Positions 6,383 through 12,933 of a DNA stretch of 12,933 bases are shown piece after piece; the stretch's first letter is position 1, and each line of letters opens with the position of its first letter. The notes under the pieces are model-generated. The model was not told the DNA's origin. It did not search any database and saw nothing but the letters and a program-made list of their open reading frames with translations. Both the position numbers and the translations under genes were made by a program. Source of the stretch: Endozoicomonadaceae bacterium (GTDB taxonomy: Bacteria; Pseudomonadota; Gammaproteobacteria; Pseudomonadales; Endozoicomonadaceae); the NCBI GenBank assembly GCA_015163815.1, contig JAAOIJ010000074.1:1-12933 (forward strand). Direction: 5' to 3'.

Positions 6383-6472
6383 GGAGGTATCCAATAGAAA
6401 ATATATTTATGCCATCAAGATAGGATACTATAATATTTTTTACAGTCTCTGTACACTTAAATTTTGATATCT

Positions 6473-8020
6473 TCAAAGCGGTTTGAGTAACTGATGACGA
6501 TAATCTTTAAAAGTGCCTGTTTGATTTTCTTCAATCTCAATTTGTTTTAATCGTGATTGATGGGCCATTTTTTCAAATTCTATTTGTTGATGCTTGTTTA
6601 ATTTTTTGAGCAGTAAGGCCTCTTTATGCGTTTTAGCAAGATGTGTCATGGCGTTTAACCAAGAGTTATCATGTTGTGTCAGTAATTGTAAGACTTGCGA
6701 AGCAGGGGTGAGTTCTGTATTTTTTATTTTATTATACTGTGTATTAATAGTATTGCCATACTGTGTTGTTTGGTGAGCTTGATCAAATAAATCGGCAATC
6801 GGTTGCATTTGTGCAAGTAAGAGTTCGCCATAGGATGCTAATGATATGGTTTTGTTACTGTCTAAATGGATTAGTTGAACGTTTTTATTTCGACCAGAAT
6901 AAATAACAGTGGCATGATTTCGCTCTATTTGATAGATAATATCAGAGGTTAATAAAGGGCTTTTACTTAACAAGCAAAAAGTTAATAAAATATCTAAAAA
7001 ATAAAAGGTATCTAGATTGATGCCTATAGGTTCAAAAGGATTGAGATCAATGGATCGAATTTCAACATATTCAGTGCCTTGTTGAGATAAAGCCTGTAAA
7101 AAAGGCGTATGCTCTGGTGCAACACATTTAGGGCGGATATTTGAATAGTATTCATTGCTAATTTGTAAAATATGATTATTTAATTGTTCGTAAGGTTCTG
7201 TTTTATAATGAATATGATTGTACTGTGGATGTACTGTGTTCAAGGCTTTATTTAATGACTGAATATAACTATCGAGTCCATTATAATTAATATGAAGCTT
7301 TTTTTGTATAGGGCTAGTATAACCAATATCACTTAATCGTAATGATGTACTCGAAGGGAGATACAGTGTGTTATCGTTTAATTTCAGCAATGGATTTGGA
7401 AAAGATAATGAATCTGCATAAGTATGATCAATAGCAGGAGACGCGCCAAACAGGTAGCTGATTAACCAAGCATATCGTTTGAAGTTACGAATCAAACGGA
7501 AGTAAGGGTCTGATTCATTTAAAGCATCCAGTAGCGGTTTTGGAAAAGATAAATTGTAATGAATGCCTGCAATCATTTGCATAGAGGAACCATATCGATG
7601 CATTAATCCGTTGCGATAAATAGATTTCATGCGACCTCGATGTGATGTACCGTAATTTGCAATCGCAATTTTTTTTTGATCAGGCAATGCGCAAGGCATA
7701 CTATTAGGCCAAAGATATTCATCGGAAAGATTCATGAGTACGAATGTTTGTAATGCAGTTAAATAGTTTAATAATGAAGGTAAACAGTGACTGGTAGGTG
7801 TGACCAGTTCAATTAAAGCTTCTGCATAATCTGTCGTAATGTATGGATGTGTTAATTTAGAACCTAGCATGTGAGGATGAGGTGTTTGAGACAAGGCTCC
7901 TGATTGATTGATTCTTAGGCTTTCTTTTTCAATACCTCTTTTAAATTGAGGGATTGTTTGTAAAAGGAGCTCTTGATATTTTGAGTCTAAAAGTGGTATT
8001 TCAAAATGTGTCAATATCAT
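6473..8020 (-). CDS. gshA: glutamate-cysteine ligase, proteobacterial type
   Basis: GshA catalyses the ATP-dependent ligation of glutamate to cysteine, the first and rate-limiting step of glutathione synthesis, in the cytosol. The 515-residue length matches the E. coli-type enzyme (518). Recognisable blocks are FKRGIEKESLRIN (26-38), GSKLTHPYITTDYAEALIEL (53-72), the central AGIHYNLSFP (about 153-162), and YVEIRSIDLNPFEPIGI near residue 320. These carry the acidic metal and ATP ligands of the family. The ATG at 8020 is 25 bases after the tex stop, so it is probably transcribed together with tex. The 90 bases down to the rhodanese gene hold no clear terminator. No gshB is in the window. The frame is open throughout and no key block is missing. 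Confidence 0.97.
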   Translation of the reverse strand: MILTHFEIPLLDSKYQELLLQTIPQFKRGIEKESLRINQSGALSQTPHPHMLGSKLTHPYITTDYAEALIELVTPTSHCLPSLLNYLTALQTFVLMNLSDEYLWPNSMPCALPDQKKIAIANYGTSHRGRMKSIYRNGLMHRYGSSMQMIAGIHYNLSFPKPLLDALNESDPYFRLIRNFKRYAWLISYLFGASPAIDHTYADSLSFPNPLLKLNDNTLYLPSSTSLRLSDIGYTSPIQKKLHINYNGLDSYIQSLNKALNTVHPQYNHIHYKTEPYEQLNNHILQISNEYYSNIRPKCVAPEHTPFLQALSQQGTEYVEIRSIDLNPFEPIGINLDTFYFLDILLTFCLLSKSPLLTSDIIYQIERNHATVIYSGRNKNVQLIHLDSNKTISLASYGELLLAQMQPIADLFDQAHQTTQYGNTINTQYNKIKNTELTPASQVLQLLTQHDNSWLNAMTHLAKTHKEALLLKKLNKHQQIEFEKMAHQSRLKQIEIEENQTGTFKDYRHQLLKPL

Positions 8021-8045
8021 ATCTCTGTGTCAATACAGCCTTAAT

Positions 8046-10355
8046 TTATCGTCTCAATTTTTTAGCATTTTCAAATAACTCTGCAAAAGTACCTTGTTTT
8101 TTTTCTTTTTTAATGGGTGTTTTTTTCTGTTGCGTTGTATGAGCAGGTGTATATTTTTTTTTCAATGGTTTAGGTTCAATGGCATGTTTATTATCTAATT
8201 TCATACTTAAGCCAATTCGTTTTTGTTCACAGTCTATACTAATGACTTTCACGGTTACAATCTCACCTGTTTTGACAATATCTCGAGGATTTTTTACAAA
8301 TCGTTGAGCGAGTGAGGAAATATGAATTAACCCATCTTGGTGTACACCGATGTTCACAAAGGCACCAAAATTGGTGACATTAGAGATGACGCCGTCTAAA
8401 ATCATATCTAATTTTAAATCTGCTATGGTTTCTATCCCTTCTGTGAAAGTAATGGCTTTAAATTCAGGTCTTGGGTCGCGCCCAGGTTTTTTGAGTTCAG
8501 ATAAAATATCAATAATTGTTGGTAGTCCAAATGTGTCATTGATAAAAAGATCTGCAGATAAACTATCGAGTATCGTTTTTTCACCGATAATATCTTCGAT
8601 AGATTTCTTGCAGTGCGCTGCCATTTTTTCGACAATTGAATAAGCTTCTGGATGAACAGCGGAGGTGTCTAGTGGGTTTTTTGCATTTTGAATACGTAAA
8701 AAACCAGCTGATTGCTCAAAGGATTTTTGTCCCATTTGCGGAACTGACATGAGTTGTTGACGATTTAAAAAAACACCATGTTCATTACGCCATTGCACAA
8801 TATTATGCGCAAGTGTATTACTGAGGCCGGCAATACGATTTAATAAAGCAGGTGATGCTGTGTTTAAATCTACTCCAACGGCATTGACACAATCTTCTAC
8901 CGTTGCATTTAAAGATCGTGATAGTTGTACTTGATTGACATCGTGTTGATATTGGCCAACACCGATCGATTTAGGTTCAATTTTAACTAATTCCGCTAAA
9001 GGATCTTGTAAACGTCTTGCAATAGAAGCAGCACCTCGAAAGACAACATCTAGATCAGGAAATTCTTCAGCTGCTAATTGAGAGGCTGAATAAATGGAAG
9101 CTCCAGCTTCACTGACTATGACAAAATTAAATGTCAAGTGTGGAAATTGAGAGGCTAATTCAGCAATAAACCGTTCAGTTTCTCGAGAGGCGGTGCCATT
9201 ACCAATAGCAATGAGTTCAACTTGATGTTTGAGTATTAATTTGATAATTTGGCCTTGCGCTTCACTTTTTCTATTATGCGGAACATGTGGATAAATCGTA
9301 TCATAATTTAATAGTTGTCCTGTTTGATTGACAACAGCTACTTTTACACCAGTCCTGAGTCCAGGATCAAGTCCCATCGTAACACGTGTTCCTGCCGGCG
9401 CTGTCAGCAACAGATCTTTTAAGTTATTTGAAAAGACATGAATAGCTTCTTGTTCAGCACGTATTCTCAGCTGAGAGATCAAATCTGTTTCCATGTGCGG
9501 AGATATTTTGATGCTCCATGTCCATTGCAGTACGTCTTCTAGCCAAGCATCTGCAGAGCGATTTTGATTTGTCCACTGCCAAAAATCAGCAATCATCTCT
9601 TGACAAGGATGAGTTGTATCAGGTTGTAAATTAGGTAGTGTGATTGATAATGTTAAAGCATTTTCTTTCCTGCCTCGCAGTAAAGCTAAAATGCGATGGG
9701 ATGGAATCATTTTTATTTTTTCATGAAATGCAAAATAATTATCATATTTTTTACCTTTACCTGCTTTATTTTTTTCAACAGCGCAGCTAGTAATCACCGC
9801 ATGATGAGTTAAAAATTCACGAATTTTTCCTATTAATTCTGTAGCTTGACTAAACCGCTCGATTAAAATAAATTTGGCCCCTTTGAGTACAGCTTGACAA
9901 TCTGGATATTCTTTTTCTGGATTGATATAATTTTTTGCTTCTGTTTCAGGATCTAATGTTGGGTTAGACCACAATAAATCAGCCAAAGGTTCAATATTGG
10001 CTTGAATTGCCAATTGCCCTTTGGTTTGTTTTTTCGGTTTATAAGGTAAATAAAGATCTTCTAATTTTGTTTTTGTTTCTGCTGATTGAATGGCTAATTT
10101 TAAGACAGAAGTTAATTTGTCTTGTGATTTGATTGTTTTTAAAATACTTTCTTTACGTGCATCTAGTTCCCTAAAATAATATAAGCGTTCTTCTATAATT
10201 CTTAATTGCGTGTCATTCAAAGAATGCGTTGCTTCTTTTCGATAGCGCGCAATAAAAGGAACTGTTGCACCGCCATCTAACAGAACGACTGTTGCCTTTA
10301 CTTGATCAATTTTAATCTGTAATTCTGATGTAATTTGTTGAAAAAAATTTTCCAT
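8046..10355 (-). CDS. tex: Tex-family S1 RNA-binding protein
   Basis: Tex (YhgF) is a conserved cytosolic nucleic-acid-binding protein linked to transcription, first named for toxin expression in Bordetella. The 769-residue protein has the full family architecture. An N-terminal helical region includes ATVVLLDGGATVPFIARYRK (21-40) and LYLPYKPKKQT (101-111). A YqgF/RuvC-like domain (about 326-435) has GLDPGLRTGVKVA and NGTASRETE. A helix-hairpin-helix region (about 495-555) contains DLNTASPALLNRIAGL and FLNRQQLMSVPQMG. An S1 domain (about 650-722) contains GVISNVTNFGAFVNIGVHQD and GLIHIS. The tail from 723 is lysine-rich and probably binds RNA. The ATG at 10355 has only a distant GAGG. A gshA gene follows closely; recG is divergent upstream. 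Confidence 0.96.
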   Translation of the reverse strand: MENFFQQITSELQIKIDQVKATVVLLDGGATVPFIARYRKEATHSLNDTQLRIIEERLYYFRELDARKESILKTIKSQDKLTSVLKLAIQSAETKTKLEDLYLPYKPKKQTKGQLAIQANIEPLADLLWSNPTLDPETEAKNYINPEKEYPDCQAVLKGAKFILIERFSQATELIGKIREFLTHHAVITSCAVEKNKAGKGKKYDNYFAFHEKIKMIPSHRILALLRGRKENALTLSITLPNLQPDTTHPCQEMIADFWQWTNQNRSADAWLEDVLQWTWSIKISPHMETDLISQLRIRAEQEAIHVFSNNLKDLLLTAPAGTRVTMGLDPGLRTGVKVAVVNQTGQLLNYDTIYPHVPHNRKSEAQGQIIKLILKHQVELIAIGNGTASRETERFIAELASQFPHLTFNFVIVSEAGASIYSASQLAAEEFPDLDVVFRGAASIARRLQDPLAELVKIEPKSIGVGQYQHDVNQVQLSRSLNATVEDCVNAVGVDLNTASPALLNRIAGLSNTLAHNIVQWRNEHGVFLNRQQLMSVPQMGQKSFEQSAGFLRIQNAKNPLDTSAVHPEAYSIVEKMAAHCKKSIEDIIGEKTILDSLSADLFINDTFGLPTIIDILSELKKPGRDPRPEFKAITFTEGIETIADLKLDMILDGVISNVTNFGAFVNIGVHQDGLIHISSLAQRFVKNPRDIVKTGEIVTVKVISIDCEQKRIGLSMKLDNKHAIEPKPLKKKYTPAHTTQQKKTPIKKEKKQGTFAELFENAKKLRR

Positions 10356-10407
10356 GAGTTTTTAAAAGCCTCATTTTTTAATTATCAAAATGGGATAAGA
10401 TATTAAG

Positions 10408-10437
10408 CGTATAGCGTGTATAGTATAGGCCAGGCAA
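10408..10437 (-). promoter_or_regulatory. Candidate promoter of tex (minus strand)
   Basis: Read on the minus strand, TTGCCT (10437-10432) and TATACG (10413-10408) are separated by 18 bases, and each matches the sigma-70 consensus at four of six positions. The -10 lies about 52 bases before the tex ATG. On the plus strand of the same intergenic region, TATACT at 10523-10528 could serve recG, but I found no acceptable -35 for it. Confidence 0.3.
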
Positions 10438-10565
10438 GTCTCTTTGCATGCATTGTCTATTCGAAAGGAATATTTTCATGATGGGTTAGCCTACTTGTTT
10501 TATTCTCTAGTTTAATCTATTTTATACTTTAACATAAATAGCGTGATAGGTTGGATTTATGTATC

Positions 10566-12638
10566 ATGTGTGATTTTTTTTATACACAACCCGTGAATCA
10601 ATTAACGGGTATTGGACGATCTGCAGAAGAGACATTAAAGAAATTAGACATTGTCTCAATGTTTGATTTGTTAACTCATTTACCCATAGAATATCAAGAT
10701 CAAACTAAAATTGCATCTATTTCTGAATTAATATTGGATCAACCTGCCTTAATCATAGGAAAAATAATCGAATGTCATATGACTCAAACACGAAAACCGA
10801 GGCTAACCTGTCTGATTGCAGATAGAACGGATCAAATTCGTCTTCATTTTTTTCATAGTTATGCTGCGCAAAAAAAACAATTTTCTCTTGGATTCTATGT
10901 GCGTTGTTATGGTATCCCTAAATTAGATCATCAAGGTTTCATTATTTATCATCCCGAATATAACATTCATCAAGATAAACAAGTTTTAAAGCCACAACAA
11001 TGTTTTACGCCAGTCTACTCAAGTACAACAGGGTTAACGCAACATAAGCTGAGAAAATGGTGTGCACTTGCTTTAGCTTTATGTGATCAAGAAATGGAAC
11101 AAACATTGAATTTGCCAATCGAAATACAGAAACAATTTAATTTATGGCCTATTACAAAAGCATTTCATTATCTTCATAACCCGCCAGCTACTGCTATCGT
11201 ACCATTAACTGCGCAGCATCCAGCTAAATATCGTTTAATTTTTGATGAATTACTGGCTTACCAGTTACATTTAAATCAACTAAAAAAAGAATATAAAAGC
11301 AAAAGAGCGCCTGCTTTACTTCACAACACATGGCAGATTGAATTTATCTCGACGTTATCTTTTCAATTAACTAATGCGCAAATGCGTGTTGTTCAAGAAA
11401 TTCATCAAGATTTATTGCGCTCAACAGCGATGCTTCGATTATTGCAAGGAGATGTTGGTTCAGGGAAAACAATTGTTGCAGTTTTAGCAGCTTTACAATG
11501 TATTGAAAATGGATACCAAGCTGCTTTATTAGCCCCTACTGAATTATTAGCAGAGCAGCATTACATGAATTGTAAAGCTTGGTTTCAAGCATTACCTATC
11601 TCAATTAACTTGTTGACTGGTAAATTATCAACTGCAAATAAGCAAGCGTGTTTAGCTAATATCCAATCAGGAAAAACACAACTCATTATTGGAACGCATG
11701 CTCTTTTTCAAGCCACTGTGAAATATGATGATTTAGGGTTAATTATTATTGATGAACAACATCGATTTGGCGTTAATCAGCGTCGATTATTATTAGAAAA
11801 AGCTAAAAAAGGCTGCCATCAACTCCTGATGACAGCAACGCCTATCCCTAGAACATTGGCTATGAGCTTGTATTCGCATATTGATCTGTCAACAATTGAT
11901 GAGTTACCTGATGGTCGAATTCCGATTATGACTTCTGTGATGCCAGACAAGCATCGACAAGATCTTTTATCTCGTGTACAAAAGATTTGTTTAAGTGGTC
12001 AGCAAGTGTATTGGATTTGTTCATGGATTGATACAGAGGATCCATTGCATTTTGTTCAAGCTGCTGAATTAACAAAACAAAAATTAAGTGAACATTTTCC
12101 CAATTTACAGATTGGATTACTGCATGGCCGGTTAGATTCATCAGAAAAACACAAGACAATGTCTCGATTTAAAGCAGGTGAAATACATATTTTAGTGGCT
12201 ACAACTGTCATTGAGGTTGGTATTGATGTGCCTAATGCAAGTATTATTATTATTGAAAATGCAGATCGTTTAGGATTAGCGCAATTACATCAATTGCGAG
12301 GTCGAGTTGGTCGTGGATCGTTGTCTAGCTATTGTATTTTGCTTTATCAAGAATCAATATCTCACATCGGTATTGAAAAATTAAAAGCAATGAAGCAGTT
12401 TAAAGATGGTTTTTTAATTGCTGAAAAAGATTTAACATTACGAGGAGGAGGAGATGTGAATGGCATCCAACAAACAGGCAATCAACCTTTTAAAATCGCT
12501 AATTTATCAAGAGATCAAGTCGTATTACCTGACATCGTTCAAGCAGCAGATATTATCGACAAGCAGTACCCAGAATATATAGAGCCATTGATCGATCGTT
12601 GGTCTTTTTTGAATCAAATGAATTATAGCCATTTGTAA
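10566..12638 (+). CDS. recG: ATP-dependent DNA helicase RecG
   Basis: RecG is a superfamily 2 helicase that remodels stalled replication forks and branched recombination intermediates. The product is 690 residues, the normal size. The N-terminal wedge/OB domain (about 55-135) contains LPIEYQDQTKI and IRLHFFHSYAAQKKQF. Helicase motifs follow: Walker A GDVGSGKT (295-302), APTELLAEQH (323-332), the DExH box DEQH (396-399), and TATPIPRT (423-430). The C-terminal motor has LLHGRLDSSEKH, ATTVIEVGIDVPNA and QLHQLRGRVGRG. The end matches the RecG TRG-type region (KDLTLRGGGDVNGIQQTG). I prefer the ATG at 10566, with GGA about 11 bases upstream. A TTG at 10551 would add MDLCI but sits only one base after its nearest AGG. 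The gene is divergent from tex. No clear terminator follows the TAA. Confidence 0.96.
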   Translation: MCDFFYTQPVNQLTGIGRSAEETLKKLDIVSMFDLLTHLPIEYQDQTKIASISELILDQPALIIGKIIECHMTQTRKPRLTCLIADRTDQIRLHFFHSYAAQKKQFSLGFYVRCYGIPKLDHQGFIIYHPEYNIHQDKQVLKPQQCFTPVYSSTTGLTQHKLRKWCALALALCDQEMEQTLNLPIEIQKQFNLWPITKAFHYLHNPPATAIVPLTAQHPAKYRLIFDELLAYQLHLNQLKKEYKSKRAPALLHNTWQIEFISTLSFQLTNAQMRVVQEIHQDLLRSTAMLRLLQGDVGSGKTIVAVLAALQCIENGYQAALLAPTELLAEQHYMNCKAWFQALPISINLLTGKLSTANKQACLANIQSGKTQLIIGTHALFQATVKYDDLGLIIIDEQHRFGVNQRRLLLEKAKKGCHQLLMTATPIPRTLAMSLYSHIDLSTIDELPDGRIPIMTSVMPDKHRQDLLSRVQKICLSGQQVYWICSWIDTEDPLHFVQAAELTKQKLSEHFPNLQIGLLHGRLDSSEKHKTMSRFKAGEIHILVATTVIEVGIDVPNASIIIIENADRLGLAQLHQLRGRVGRGSLSSYCILLYQESISHIGIEKLKAMKQFKDGFLIAEKDLTLRGGGDVNGIQQTGNQPFKIANLSRDQVVLPDIVQAADIIDKQYPEYIEPLIDRWSFLNQMNYSHL

Positions 12639-12732
12639 AAATAGTCAATGATAGAGTTGCAGTTTGTATATGAGTTTGATAACACCAATCTACACAAGTT
12701 TGATTGATTTGAATCGTTTGTTTTTATTCGAC

Positions 12733-12933
12733 CCATTCAACCATGAAGTGCAACACCTAAAGGTTTTTCTATTCCTCGCATAACTTCATTAGGTGTTCGA
12801 TAGTTTAACACTGTTCTAGGTCTATTATTGAGTGCTTTTTGAATCGCTAAAATCTCATCATTTTCTATGCCTATAAACTCTGTTTTCTTTGGCAGATATT
12901 GACGAGATAATCCATTGGTATGCTCATTTAAAC
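12733..12933 (-). mobile_element. IS30-family insertion sequence, 3' end of element, cut by window edge
   Basis: The element end includes TGAAGTGCAACA at 12744-12755, the inverted counterpart of the ends at 1921-1938 and 275-292. The inverted repeat overlaps the last codons of the transposase. It begins about 95 bases after the recG stop codon, and the remainder lies to the right of the window. The sequence closely matches 1160-1340 but lacks that copy's nonsense changes, so this copy may be the youngest of the three. Confidence 0.85.
12737..12933 (-). CDS. IS30-family transposase, C-terminal part (partial)
   Basis: The stop codon is TGA at 12739-12737, and the frame is open for 64 codons up to the window edge. 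It reads NEHTNGLSRQYLPKKTEFIG and then IQKALNNRPRTVLNYRTPNE, typical of the end of the IS30 DDE integrase domain. The catalytic Glu would lie in the ERG motif just outside the window, before NEHTNG. Unlike the relic at 1138-1832, this part has no nonsense codon, so the copy could be intact. The last codons overlap the terminal inverted repeat. Confidence 0.85.
   Translation of the reverse strand, partial: LNEHTNGLSRQYLPKKTEFIGIENDEILAIQKALNNRPRTVLNYRTPNEVMRGIEKPLGVALHG

Noticed and set aside
8350..8643. Open frame of 97 codons on the plus strand within tex
   Set aside because: It is antisense to a well-conserved part of Tex, has no ribosome-binding site of note, and its composition is what the complement of tex would give.
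11926..12159. Open frame of 77 codons on the minus strand within recG
   Set aside because: It lies opposite the conserved C-terminal motor of RecG and has no recognisable domain.
12639..12732. Repeated GTTTGAT and CAATC/GATTG near the recG end, considered as a terminator
   Set aside because: Only a five-pair stem with a long loop is possible, too weak to call.
1..12933. CRISPR arrays, tRNA or rRNA genes, toxin-antitoxin pairs, prophage genes and restriction systems
   Set aside because: Reading both strands of the gaps gave no regularly spaced repeats, no cloverleaf-like sequences and no small paired frames with good start signals.

Overview
The window is AT-rich chromosomal DNA whose housekeeping proteins are all of gammaproteobacterial type. 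Evidence includes a 515-residue proteobacterial GshA, SecB, DsbB, and a YibN-GrxC-SecB gene order like that of enterobacteria. Low GC, decaying insertion sequences and roomy intergenic regions suggest a host-associated lineage, perhaps Legionellales or Coxiellaceae-like. The placement is inference and the sequence alone does not settle it.

Layout. Positions 1-300 hold the 5' part of an IS30-family transposase (minus strand) that has lost 22 codons in frame. Positions 455-1057 encode a small, unrecognised, probably exported protein (plus) with a good terminator behind it. Positions 1138-1947 are a second, more decayed IS30 relic (minus). dsbB (plus) follows at 2099-2596. The 700-base gap to gpmI contains a 304-base relic of an IS5-family element that keeps both terminal inverted repeats. 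From 10355 down to 3297 a minus-strand series runs tex, gshA, yibN-like rhodanese, grxC, secB, gpmI. recG is divergent from tex (10566-12638, plus). A third IS30 copy, 3' end only, is cut by the right window edge (12737-12933, minus).

How the genes fit together. Much of the region concerns thiol chemistry and protein export. GshA makes gamma-glutamylcysteine for glutathione, GrxC is a glutathione-dependent reductant, YibN is a membrane-anchored rhodanese, SecB delivers preproteins to SecA, and DsbB reoxidises the periplasmic disulfide machinery. gpmI is glycolytic, and tex and recG act in nucleic-acid transactions. tex-gshA (25 bases apart) and rhodanese-grxC (13 bases apart) look co-transcribed. 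A good promoter candidate suggests secB can also be transcribed separately.

No phage, CRISPR, tRNA, rRNA, toxin-antitoxin or defence locus was seen. The unusual content is the insertion-sequence debris (three IS30 copies in one orientation, one IS5-derived miniature), the orphan secreted protein between two IS relics, and a CQFC active site in the glutaredoxin. I did not find a convincing new system.
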